DNA of 64,000 nt from Isoetes taiwanensis. Lineage: Eukaryota > Streptophyta > Lycopodiopsida > Isoetales > Isoetaceae. The stretch is taken from positions 23,451,584 to 23,515,583 of the forward strand of contig JAJEKV010000005.1 of the NCBI GenBank assembly GCA_021234155.1, written 5' to 3'. Shown here in pieces: positions 54,777-64,000 of the stretch (positions are counted from its first letter, which is position 1; every line of letters begins with the position of its first letter). A program made the position numbers and the translations under genes. The notes under the pieces are model-generated. The model made no database searches, was not told the DNA's origin, and was given only the letters and a program-made list of their open reading frames with translations.

Positions 54777-56646
54777 TGTTGCCCCCAAAGGGCAACATGC
54801 TAATTGTGATCTATACATTCAAACTAGGTCAACTCATCTTGAAGGACTAGGTCAAAGTTTGGAAGATTTAGGTATTCAACATTGATATGGAGGTCAAAGG
54901 ATGTTCATTCTTCAAGTCAACAAGAGCTCAAGTTGAAATTTCACAAAAGGTACTTTATTTGAGGTCAAATACTTAGACAAGAATATACTCTAGAAGAATC
55001 TGGGTTATGAAGTTTGGAAGGCATCTTTTTGAAGTTTGGAAGGTAAAAGTTTGGAAGACTCCTGTATATATGGTACCAAATCTGGATTCCATCCCTCTTT
55101 TCCCACCTCTGAGCCCATATCTCATCCCCATTTGTTTCTATCTAACCATTGTGCCACTTCTTTACCATATTTGCCAAGTTTGCTCATCTCTAGTCATATT
55201 TTCCTTTTCTTTGCACACCCTTATGGGGCCATAATTGTTTTAGCTTTTCTCATGCTATATTCCCTCACCTTTGTGACCATCATTCATTTTCCTTCTTCTA
55301 CCATTGCACCTTATGGCATGTACTTACTCAAGACCTAAAAATGCCCTAGAATATTCTATGATTCCATCTCAAGCGTGCAAAAGTTCCATGGTCTCCAAAA
55401 TTCCCAAGTATTCCTTGCCTTTTTTCTAAGAGACCCTTAGAACCATGCTCGAAAAATCCAAAAATGCCAAAATACAGCATATTCTGAAAATATACCTCTA
55501 AAAATACGGAACCGTATCGTGCCAACCCTAAATCCGAGTTTCTCGAATCACGCCGGATTCGATTCCATAGACCTTGCAACCTACCTATTCTTGTCTTCCC
55601 GCCCTTTAAGAATTGAATGAACCCATAAACTAAGGCTAAGAATGAGGAATCATAAAGAACTAAACTATACACAGGAGTTTCGACAGAAACATTTTTTCGA
55701 AGGCCCAGAAGTATTCAGATCCTACATTGATCATTGCTAAGCAAGATCTGAACGATCCTTGAAGTTCTCGAGCTCTCCTCAACTGGATTTACAAGATTTA
55801 GTTGACATTACTTTCAGAAATTATCTTATGACTTTTGATGATTATTTTCTTGTACCTGAAACTATGAAGCATCCTTATCTGTTGTTATCATGATATATTT
55901 GCCTTCATATCAATTCAAATTGACTGTCAAGTTGTTGAATCCATCTCTGATATTTTTCTTAGCAATTCTTGCAAAATATTCTACAGAAAATCCTTGAGTG
56001 TTTTTTAGCACTTTTGGCCCACCTGCCATCTATTCTTGGGGCTCATGTGAGCCAAAGGAGTTGAAATCATCCAAAAATACCACATGTAGCTCAAGTTATA
56101 AAAAATTGCTCTCTGTTTTGATCAATTTTGACTGTATTTTGCCAAATCCATCCATAAAAAATACTTTTACACAGCCAAATGGGAATTTGATCACTTGCCT
56201 CTCTTCCTTATCACCATTACAACATATTTGCTTTGAGAATCCTCAAAAATACGCTTGGCAACTCCAAATCCCATTTTCTGATCACTGTTTCCCATATTTG
56301 ACTGCTATTGACCAAATTTTGACCTCACTTTGAGATTGAATAACTCCTAAACTCAGTCTCTGACTTGGTCAGAGGTTTTGCCATTGGCTGCTTACAACTT
56401 TTTGGACCAGGTCTATAGTGTTTGACTCGAGAAATCAATCTATACCTCATCATCACATCCGTTTTGGTGGAGGTACCAGTTTTTGGAAAAGGGAAAGGTA
56501 TAGAACTTCAAAAATTTGAACTTTTCTTTAAATTTATCTTGCATAGACTGATCACCTTAAGTGATCTGGAGGTTCTAACCCCAATTTGAGTGGAAACTCA
56601 GATTGGTTCCTTGTGGTTGACCTTTAAGCCAGGTTTAGGGTCAACA
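54777..56646 (+). repeat. 5' LTR of the nearly intact gypsy element
   Basis: The left edge is set by the uninterrupted copies of the surrounding repeat (…GAGGGCTTT continues GAGGTG there). It begins TGTTGCCC and has GGGCAACA 13 bases in, a hairpin tip like that of the nested element. It ends GGGTCAACA two bases before the primer site. TATA-like TGTATATATGG at ~55066. No matching 3' LTR was found before 64000. Confidence 0.7.
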
Positions 56647-56648
56647 TT

Positions 56649-56666
56649 TGGAGGTTCTACCGAGAT
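56649..56666 (+). promoter_or_regulatory. Gypsy primer-binding site
   Basis: TGGAGGTTCTACCGAGAT, two bases after the LTR and only 20 bases before the start codon, so the leader is extremely short. Confidence 0.6.
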
Positions 56667-56686
56667 CTTCCTGGATCTCAGAACTC

Positions 56687-59600
56687 ATGGCTCCAAAGCA
56701 AAAATTTCCAGCAGAACAAGAACCATTGGAAGATGTTGATGTATCAGATCATTGCAGAGAAAGGCCATTGCCTCCAAGTTTCTCAACTAGCTTACTTCAA
56801 AACATGCCATACCAATTCAAGTTGAATGTCCCTGTTCCTTTGCCTACCTTTGATTCCAGCATGAGTGCTAACAACTTTTTGAGAATATTTGAGGACTATT
56901 ACAGGGATTATGGGTGCAAGCTTTTAGAATTTGAGAAATGTTTCAAAGAGGAGAGTGAAGCTGGTGCTTGGTTAACTTATGAGAAGTTAATGGGTACCAC
57001 CTCATGGGATGAACTCGTCAAGAAGTTCCTGGACAGGTTTGGTAAGTTAGCTGCTCCCAAAGATTTGGTTAATGAGTTGCAAAGTTTTTCTATACATGCA
57101 GGGGAGAATGTGAATCAGTACAAAGAAAGATTTAGCACATTTATGAGCAGGTGTCAAAGAGCACAAGTCACAATCCCAACACTTTTTTTAGTTACTGCTT
57201 TCATCAATGGTTTGGAAAGGAGACCAGATATCCAAAGGAAATTGCTCAAGGTCCAAGCTGCTGAAGGATTTGATTCCATATACAAAGTTTTTGCCAAAAC
57301 TACTGACCTGACTCAAATGCTCTCTACTTTGCCTGATAAGCACCATATTTCTCACCATGGCCATGATCCTTTTTACCCTGATGCTACTGATGCACATTAT
57401 GATCATCACCCTTCCATTCCAGTTTATGCCATACAGAAAGAAAAGAAGAAATCTAAGGAGGAGGAAGCTAGTTCTCAAGTTGCAGAGGTTAAACCAGACC
57501 TATCTAAGGTTACTGAAACTTTAGCAGAATTAAGCAAACAACTGGTTGAACTCAAGGCTGCAAGAACAGGTAAAACTTACCCTGAATGTATTCATTGCAG
57601 TAGGAATACTCATCCATCAGAAATTTGCTATTGGCAAGTATGTCCTAAATGCAATAGAAAAGGCCACTTTGGAAAGGAATGTCCTGTTTGTTCTTTCTGT
57701 AAAGAAGTTGGTCATACTGATGTTAGGTGTGCTGTTAAGGAATACTTTGCTAAGCAGGAACAAGAAAAGAGGCCAGAACCTAAGCCTCCTGTGAGATTTG
57801 CTGAACCAAGTACTTCTATAAGGTTTATTCAGGCTACAGAGGTTCCCAAGACTGAAGAAGTTACGGCAGTGCAAACTAGAAGAATGAATGAAGTCAATAC
57901 ATATGCTGAATCAAGTAGACATCCCACAGCCAGGTCTTCATCACCTACAATAGAATCACCTGCTCAAATGATAGCTCCACCTCCACAACAAAAATATGGT
58001 AAGAAAGACCAAGACCTTGATGAAGTTGATGTTTTGCTCAAAAATTCCAAGGTGAGTGTGGATCTTTTCACACTGCTAAAGATTGCACCTAGCTACAGAA
58101 AAAGGGTGCTCCAGCAAACTGGTGGTGAGCAATTAAATGCTTGTATAAATTTCACTGATGCCACTGACCTTGTTCTAGCACAGAATGAAGACGACCCTGG
58201 GGCATTTACATGTTCAGCTGCTTTAGGAGGTTTTACCTTTTCAAATGTATTACTTGATGGGGGATCCCCCCTAAACATCATGCCATATCACATTATGAAG
58301 AAGTGTGGTTTCGAGGTGGACAAGAAAGCTTCTATATTATTAAGATCTTTTTATAATGCTAAAATTACTCCTATTGGTGTGGTGACTAAAGTACCTGTTA
58401 ATACAGAAGGCATAACTGTAGCTGCTAACTTTATTGTAGTGGCTTTTGAAGATATAGGAAATGAATCTGATATCTATGACCTACTTTTAGGGAGGAGATG
58501 GTTAGCTACTGTGGATGCTAGGCCAGTCTGGTCTCAAGGGAGATGTACCATCTCCAATGGCTCTCAAACTGCTACAATTTACAACCAAGACGGCTCCTAT
58601 GACTCCAAAGAAGAGGTAAACTTTATTAAAGAAATGCTAATTGAAGAGCCTTTGGGATCTTACAGGATAAAAAACACAAGATCAAGAAAATATGAAATAG
58701 TTCCTCTTATTATGGAGTGTGCACTTCCCAGCAGACAAGGACCAACAGGTTTCTTATGGTTTGATGGAGGTATCTCTAAAAAACTAAATGTTGCATCATC
58801 TGCTGCTATTTTGAAAGATTCTTCTCACAAACTCCTAGCTAAAGTAGGAAGAATTTTCCCTCAAGTCACTTCTAATGTAGCAGAATATAAAGCTTTGATT
58901 GCAGGTCTTCAGGAGGCCAAAGCTATGGATATTGCCAATATCCATATTTATGGTGATTCACAATTAATTTGCAGACAAGTTTCAGGAGATTATCAAACAA
59001 AGAATGCAGATATGGAGCTTTTGAAGAATCAGGCAATGGGAGTACTCTCAAGTTTTGCTTCATGGAGGATCACTCATATCCCAAGAGAAAAAATTTTTGA
59101 GGCTGATGCCCTGTGTAGGGAAACTCTCATGTCACATTTAACTGAGGGAGCTATTCCTGAAGATGACCTTGATGACAATGAAGTAAAAGCACTCTATCCT
59201 ATTTTGACCATTGATGCATCAGAGAAAAAAGATACTGAGGAGATTGTAATCACAAAAAATGGTACGCCTAGAACTCTGTTTGTTGGAGATCTGATTGAAT
59301 ATCAAAACAGAGAGAGCATACAAATGTTTTTTGAAGAAAGGAAAGATGTATTTGCTTGGGACTATTCAGAACTATCAGGTATCAAAACTGAGGTATGCCA
59401 ATTTGAAATTAAGATCAAGGAAGGTTGTAAACCTGTCTTTCAAAAATTAAGAAGAATTAATGCTTCACTGATGGGGCTAATCAAGGATGAATTGGATAAG
59501 ATGTTAGATGCAGGTGTTATTATTGAAATCATTAATCCAGAATGGGTATCTTGCATTGTTCATGTGGAGAAGAAAAGTGGTGCTTTAAGAATTTGCATTG

Positions 59601-61966
59601 ATTATCGAGATCTCAACAAAGCCACCATCAAGGATTGTTACCCTTTGCCTTTCTTAGAAGAAATCTTATATGCTGTAGCAGGTAAGGAAGTGTACTCATT
59701 TTTGGATGGATTCTCAGGATTCAACCAGATCAGCATTAAGGAAGAAGACCAGCCAAAGACTTCTTTCATCACCCCCTGGGGTACATATGCTATGAAAAGA
59801 ATGCCTTTTGGTTTGATGAATGCTCCAGCTACCTTCCAAAGGGCAATGGATGTTATTTTCAAATCAATGTCTGCTGAAGAATTCAGGGTGTACTTAGATG
59901 ATCTTTGCCTAGGCTTTCATCCATCTAATCATGTGGAGCTACTTGCAAAAATTTGTTCTTTGTGCAGGAGTTCAGGAGTCAATCTAAATCCAAAGAAATG
60001 CATCTTTTTTGCATCAAAAGGACAACTCTTAGGGCATGAAGTATCCAACCAAGGCATTCAAGTTGCTCAAGACAAGATTGAAGCCCTCAAAAAACTAGCA
60101 CCTCCCAAGAATCTAAAGCAGGTTAAGAGTTTTATTGGTATGACAAGTTTCCTCAGGATGTATATTCCTAATTTTGCCCATATTTTGAGTCCCATTTCTA
60201 GATTGACAAGGGTAGGTAAGTTCTCTAAGTCTGAAAGTAAGCATATACCTATCACATGGACTTTAGAATGCCAAGAGGCTTTTGACTTTCTCATTCTATC
60301 CATATGTGAAGCCACACTTTTGAAAAAACCAGATTTGAATATGCCATTTGAAGTTTATATTACTGTTACTAAAAAGGCTATAGGATTAGCCATTTTGCAG
60401 GATAAACACACCATAGTGTTTACAAGTAAACAATGGTCTGCTCTTGAGGAGAGATATACCAGAATAGAAAAGAGTGCTGCTGCCCTCATGTTTCTTATCA
60501 ATAGGCAAGGACACTTGCTTCTAAAAAGTCAAGTCCAAGTCTACATGAAGCAAAATCCAATGGGTTTACTGTTTGGTAAGGCAACAAGTAAGCCAAAAAT
60601 CCAAAGATGGGCTTGTAAGTTGCAAAGTTATGATATTTCTGTAAAAGAATTACATTTGGTACGAAGTCCTAGCCTTTATTTGCCTTATATATTTTTTAAC
60701 CATGAAGATGAGTTGGATACTACTGACACTTCACTTGCAGTAGCTCATGTAGAGGTAACTCCAGAAGATCAAGCTGATGGGGGATGGCAACAACCTATTA
60801 GAGACTTTTTACAACATGGGATCATCTCCTCAAGCCTCACTTCAAGCCAAAAAAGGAGACTCAAGGATAAATGCAGACAATTCAAGATGATAGACAATGT
60901 CTTGTGCAAATTCAACCGAGATGGAGTCTTGTTGAGGTGTGTAGATGAAAGTGAGTCTGCTCTAATCATCAGGGAAATGCACAAAGGTATTTGTGGAGGG
61001 CATTTTGCTGGTGATACTACAGCAAAAAAGATTCTCAGGTCTGGATATTATTGGCCTACTGTTTTTAGAGATTGCTATGAGGTCATAAAAACTTGCCATC
61101 AATGTCAGATTTTTAATAAAAGGATTTTAGTGCCAGCTGCCTTGAATCCTATCATATCCCCAGGACCTTTTCAAATTTGGGGGCTAGATTATATTGGTCC
61201 CATTAATCCTTCTTCTACAGGCCAACATCAGCATATTATTGTGGCTACAGATTATTTTACTAAGTGGGCAGAGGCCATACCTTTGAGGCAAGCCAATGCT
61301 CTCACAACTGCAAGGTTCTTACATGAAAATGTTTGTTCTAGATTTAGTATTCCTTTCCAGTTACATTCTGATAGAGGTACTCCTTTTGTTAATGAAGTCA
61401 TTGCTAATTTATTGAGTATTTTGAAGGTCAAACATACCAAAAGCTCTTCATATTATCCTCAGGGCAATGGACAAGCTGAAGCTACTAACAAAGTGTTGAA
61501 AAATATTTTGCAGAAGACAGTTGAGATTGACAAAAGGGATTGGCATATCAAAATAGTGGATGCACTTTGGGCTTATAGAGTCACTATCAAAACAGCTACA
61601 AATCACACACCTTTTAATTTGGTTTATGGCATAGAGGTAGTTTTACCAGTAGAACTTGAATTACCTTCCTTGAGACTAGCTCATAAATTGTGCTTACCTT
61701 TTGAACATGCCTTACAGGAAAGGTTGGACGCCTTGTTACATCTAGATGAGTATAGGATGGAGGCTGAGAACACTAATTTGCTGAAAAAGGCTAAAGATCT
61801 GGCTGCATTCAAAGCTGCACACAAAATACAGGGTACTTTTAGGAAAGGAGAGCTTGTTCTCAAATGGAATAAGTCAAAGGAAGATTCAGCTGGCAAATTC
61901 GATAACATTTGGGAAGGACCCTTTGTAGTGCTAGAATATGCAGGTACTAATTCTTATTGGTTATAA
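56687..61966 (+). CDS. Ty3/gypsy gag-pol polyprotein with extra RNase H upstream of RT
   Basis: 1759 codons from the first ATG (56687). Order by residue: gag capsid (~30-220); three CCHC zinc knuckles (~301-349: CIHC, CPKC, CSFC); protease with D-G-G (524); an acquired-type RNase H (~686-815: D693 in WFDGG, E733 in AEYKAL, D757 in YGDSQ, D807 in EADAL); reverse transcriptase (~880-1120, YLDD at 59891-59902); a degenerate second RNase H (~1205-1320); integrase with H-H-C-C (~1432-1475) and D-D-E in LDYIGP, SDRGTP and GQAEATN. It makes all proteins for copy-and-paste transposition. The D-G-G protease and double RNase H point to the OTA/Tat branch. The stop at 61964 lies in a conserved tail; the same frame continues 36 codons (GMPLPNPINILHLKRYW) to another stop, so it looks like a late nonsense change. 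Confidence 0.9.
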   Translation: MAPKQKFPAEQEPLEDVDVSDHCRERPLPPSFSTSLLQNMPYQFKLNVPVPLPTFDSSMSANNFLRIFEDYYRDYGCKLLEFEKCFKEESEAGAWLTYEKLMGTTSWDELVKKFLDRFGKLAAPKDLVNELQSFSIHAGENVNQYKERFSTFMSRCQRAQVTIPTLFLVTAFINGLERRPDIQRKLLKVQAAEGFDSIYKVFAKTTDLTQMLSTLPDKHHISHHGHDPFYPDATDAHYDHHPSIPVYAIQKEKKKSKEEEASSQVAEVKPDLSKVTETLAELSKQLVELKAARTGKTYPECIHCSRNTHPSEICYWQVCPKCNRKGHFGKECPVCSFCKEVGHTDVRCAVKEYFAKQEQEKRPEPKPPVRFAEPSTSIRFIQATEVPKTEEVTAVQTRRMNEVNTYAESSRHPTARSSSPTIESPAQMIAPPPQQKYGKKDQDLDEVDVLLKNSKVSVDLFTLLKIAPSYRKRVLQQTGGEQLNACINFTDATDLVLAQNEDDPGAFTCSAALGGFTFSNVLLDGGSPLNIMPYHIMKKCGFEVDKKASILLRSFYNAKITPIGVVTKVPVNTEGITVAANFIVVAFEDIGNESDIYDLLLGRRWLATVDARPVWSQGRCTISNGSQTATIYNQDGSYDSKEEVNFIKEMLIEEPLGSYRIKNTRSRKYEIVPLIMECALPSRQGPTGFLWFDGGISKKLNVASSAAILKDSSHKLLAKVGRIFPQVTSNVAEYKALIAGLQEAKAMDIANIHIYGDSQLICRQVSGDYQTKNADMELLKNQAMGVLSSFASWRITHIPREKIFEADALCRETLMSHLTEGAIPEDDLDDNEVKALYPILTIDASEKKDTEEIVITKNGTPRTLFVGDLIEYQNRESIQMFFEERKDVFAWDYSELSGIKTEVCQFEIKIKEGCKPVFQKLRRINASLMGLIKDELDKMLDAGVIIEIINPEWVSCIVHVEKKSGALRICIDYRDLNKATIKDCYPLPFLEEILYAVAGKEVYSFLDGFSGFNQISIKEEDQPKTSFITPWGTYAMKRMPFGLMNAPATFQRAMDVIFKSMSAEEFRVYLDDLCLGFHPSNHVELLAKICSLCRSSGVNLNPKKCIFFASKGQLLGHEVSNQGIQVAQDKIEALKKLAPPKNLKQVKSFIGMTSFLRMYIPNFAHILSPISRLTRVGKFSKSESKHIPITWTLECQEAFDFLILSICEATLLKKPDLNMPFEVYITVTKKAIGLAILQDKHTIVFTSKQWSALEERYTRIEKSAAALMFLINRQGHLLLKSQVQVYMKQNPMGLLFGKATSKPKIQRWACKLQSYDISVKELHLVRSPSLYLPYIFFNHEDELDTTDTSLAVAHVEVTPEDQADGGWQQPIRDFLQHGIISSSLTSSQKRRLKDKCRQFKMIDNVLCKFNRDGVLLRCVDESESALIIREMHKGICGGHFAGDTTAKKILRSGYYWPTVFRDCYEVIKTCHQCQIFNKRILVPAALNPIISPGPFQIWGLDYIGPINPSSTGQHQHIIVATDYFTKWAEAIPLRQANALTTARFLHENVCSRFSIPFQLHSDRGTPFVNEVIANLLSILKVKHTKSSSYYPQGNGQAEATNKVLKNILQKTVEIDKRDWHIKIVDALWAYRVTIKTATNHTPFNLVYGIEVVLPVELELPSLRLAHKLCLPFEHALQERLDALLHLDEYRMEAENTNLLKKAKDLAAFKAAHKIQGTFRKGELVLKWNKSKEDSAGKFDNIWEGPFVVLEYAGTNSYWL
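58740..59130 (+). other. Acquired ('archaeal-like') RNase H domain between protease and RT
   Basis: Within the polyprotein: WFDGGISKKLNVASSAAI, AEYKALIAGLQEA, YGDSQLICRQVSGD and EADALC supply the four RNase H acids in the right spacing. The A/E-Y-x-A-L and GDS-Q-L forms are those of plant/archaeal-type RNase H rather than the Ty3 one. In Tat elements as I know them, this domain sits after the RT-RNase H, before integrase. Confidence 0.8.
60345..60560 (+). other. Degenerate canonical RNase H after RT
   Basis: The block normally reading 'lyTDAS...GavL.Q' is VYITVTKKAIGLAILQ (D to T at residue 1226). 'tEKElLA' is IEKSAAALM (E to S at 1263), and 'vyTDHk.L' is VYMKQNPM (D to K at 1288). The fold-level pattern remains, but the catalytic acids are gone, as expected of a connection-like domain. 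Confidence 0.7.
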
Positions 61967-62280
61967 GAGGTTGCTTCAGGAATGCCATTGCCAAATCCTA
62001 TCAATATCTTGCATCTGAAAAGGTATTGGGACCAGCATGCTTGCTTGTCCCTCTTTTTACATTAAAGGCAAAAGCTTAGAGATTTGTAGTAGGTTTAAAG
62101 TAGCTAGAACAGTTTGACTTTCGAGCATATTACTCTAGTAGTTAGATCAGTTTGACTTTTGAGCACATTACTCTAATAAGTTGGTTTTATGTTTATAGGT
62201 TGATTTGACCAGATAATAGTACAAATGATCTCAAGAACAGGATTGATACTAATGATTACCAAGTGCCATATGCAGCAGGA
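61967..62280 (+). other. Gypsy C-terminal continuation and 3' noncoding sequence
   Basis: The first ~110 bases keep the polyprotein frame after the TAA and end at TAA near 62064. A ~50-bp phrase (CAGTTTGACTTT(C/T)GAGCA, ATTACTCTA) is repeated at ~62110-62180. No LTR seen. Confidence 0.55.
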
Positions 62281-62668
62281 GAAATTTGTTGCGATGGAGA
62301 GCCCTCTCAGCGATCTTTGAGTAGGTATATGATTTGATATTGATTGGGGCTTATATCTTTGTCAAAATCACAGATTTCCGGACTGCACATCCGGCCCCCA
62401 GAAACCCTAAAGCGCTCACGGTCCTGGTCGCACGTTTCTGATCATATCTAGAGATCCAGAGCTCCGTTTCAGCTGAAATTTGTTGCGTTGGAAAGCCCTC
62501 TCAGAGAGCTTTCACTAGGTATGTGATTTGCCTGTGGTTGAGTCATATTTCCGAAGCAAAATTGTAGATTTCCGGGCTGCCAATAAAACGCTCTGGAAAC
62601 CCTGAAGCGCTCGCGGTGCTGGCCACACGTTTCTGATCATATCTGGAGCTTGGGGAGCTTTGGTTTCA
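62281..62668 (+). repeat. Two 194-bp tandem monomers (LINE 5'UTR)
   Basis: GAAATTTGTTGCG starts at 62281 and 62475. Both units contain AGCCCTCTCAG, GATTTCCGG, AAACCCT(A/G)AAGCGCTC and CACGTTTCTGATCATATCT. They directly precede the LINE ORF1 at 62730, like the promoter monomers known in some animal L1 elements. Confidence 0.75.
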
Positions 62669-62729
62669 GAATCAGGGACTTCACAATAGACTTGGTCTCA
62701 GGTTCAGACTTGCAGTAGTGAGACTCTAA

Positions 62730-64000
62730 ATGACCCAGGACGTGACTCTCAGGCAGCAAACAATGGAAGAAAAGCTGCATGCACTAAAGAAGCGAGCACG
62801 GAATGGAGAGGGCTCCTCTCCCTTAGAGCATGTCACGCAATCCGAGAATATACGAGCCTTGGAGGCAAAGTTGACAGCAGTACAGGATAGGTTGGCAAGT
62901 ATGGAGGCACAAAGAGACACCCAGCCAACAGTAGCCATCCTCAAGAAACAGTTGGTGAAGGAGAGAGAACGGATCTCCACATTAGAAGAGCAAAGCGCCA
63001 TTGAATGACCGCTTTGGGCTGGCCGACTTCGAGCGCAGTCAAGCACGGGGTATTGTCGCTCAGTTGAGAAGTGAATTCATGGCAACATCTCAAACACTGA
63101 ATGAGGTTACCCAGCGGATTGATAGGATCCATCAGCAGGTGACAGATGAGATATCACAACTGCAGAGAGAGCTCAGGCAAGCAGTGGAACAGATTACACA
63201 GTTGGCTACTGCAAGCGCCCGTCTTGCGGATCATGAAGCTAGAATGCATCAGATGCAAGCAAGGTTGGACACCCTAGAAAAGAGACAACCAGAAGGACAG
63301 AAGCGAAGACCGGTGCTCGGCCTAGAGAAGAGGATGGCCGAAGTTTCACCGAGATGTATGATCTCCGCCGGAGATGAAACGAATAGGTACTTGCCGGAGG
63401 CGATCAACAAGCATCGCCCAATGCCGGAGGCGAGGGTGGCCCAGTGGAATCGGTCCTTCGCGAGGAGCAGGATCGCCAATCCCGTCGGCTGAACCTCATT
63501 GTCCGGGGCTTGCCTGAAGATCATGGGGAAGATCTGCCGGCTAAGCTTAATGCCCTGGTGCTAGACAGACTACAACTGCAGTATTTGGGGGTGAGAAACC
63601 GACTGTCGAGCCTGGGGCCAAACATGAGACCCTCGACCGGTCAAATTCACGCACAAGATGTTGGACCACGCATCCAAGACTCTATTGCTACAACGCTAGC
63701 CGGTTGAAGGGGACATCAATATACTTGGACACGATCTTACTCAAAGGCAACAAAAGGAGAGACGAGAGGAGTTCACAAAAATCGCAAGTCGACAGGCGGG
63801 GGATCAGCAGTTTGGTTAATGGCAAGATGAAGGTGTTTGTACCTCCGCCGCCAACAAGAGCGAGGCAGGCGGCGATGGGGCCGAGGACATCTACCCCTTT
63901 CACCTCAGGGACGGCAAACCAGATGCAACAACCAGGGACCCGGTGCTTTCGGGCACCACTGAACGGCCCCCGCAACCTCCTCGGGGGCAAGGGCGACAAC
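62730..64000 (+). pseudogene. LINE ORF1 (coiled coil and RNA-binding-like domain), frameshifted, runs off the window
   Basis: It opens at ATG 62730 with a long coiled coil (LEAKLTAVQDRLASMEAQR). The frame changes at ~63000 and the coiled coil continues (IDRIHQQVTDEISQLQREL, ARLDTLEKR). Another frame change near 63445-63490 leads into SRRLNLIVRGLPEDHGEDL, the hallmark of L1-type ORF1 RNA-recognition domains. At least two frameshifts make it a pseudogene, unless the sequence has errors. ORF2 would lie beyond 64000. Confidence 0.75.

Noticed and set aside
57188-60315. Minus-strand ORFs within the gypsy polyprotein
   Set aside because: Shadows of the long plus-strand coding frame; no motif.

Overview
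The window is nuclear DNA of a land plant: one large intron-rich housekeeping gene in a dense bed of plant-type retroelements. These include Ty1/copia with initiator-Met primer sites, L1-like LINEs with a C-terminal zinc knuckle, and a Ty3/gypsy element of the OTA/Tat type with an extra RNase H. A fern or another non-angiosperm with a large genome is my guess; no marker here proves the lineage. All gene models are by eye, with no alignment or transcript support.

Layout. 1-8171: decayed minus-strand Ty3/gypsy material (protease, zinc-knuckle and gag remnants, a likely LTR), with two minus-strand TATA boxes and four copies of a ~70-bp nested palindrome. 8236-10290: a coiled-coil gene fragment with one intron, between two directly repeated copies of a promoter/first-exon segment. 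11003-14511: a 5'-truncated L1 LINE with a poly(A) tail. 15455-16424: a ~970-bp element with terminal inverted repeats, ending ~210 bp upstream of the main gene's ATG.

16637-35523 (+): the one intact host gene, a 16-exon, 942-codon NOC1/CEBPZ/Mak21-family gene, the likely orthologue of Arabidopsis SLOW WALKER 2 (ribosome biogenesis, 60S assembly). All splice sites used are GT-AG and the frame closes exactly. Introns 6, 7, 11, 12 and 13 hold copia, TRIM-like and LINE remnants.

36590-41547 (-): a decayed gypsy element (part LTR, gag, protease) split by a younger non-autonomous LTR element (37170-39871; 514-bp LTRs, 5-bp target duplication ATCTC). 41548-53145: a ~5.35-kb direct tandem duplication carrying a minus-strand LINE reverse transcriptase; only copy 1 holds an ~870-bp insertion made of two tRNA-like SINE units. 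53270-54776: an inverted, diverged copy of part of the duplicated block, cut by the insertion of a nearly intact Ty3/gypsy element (LTR 54777-56646, polyprotein 56687-61966). 62281-64000: the 5' end of another LINE with two 194-bp tandem monomers and an ORF1.

The most unusual feature is the gypsy polyprotein. A complete RNase H of the acquired ('archaeal-like') type lies between protease and reverse transcriptase, while the normal RNase H after the reverse transcriptase has lost three catalytic acids.
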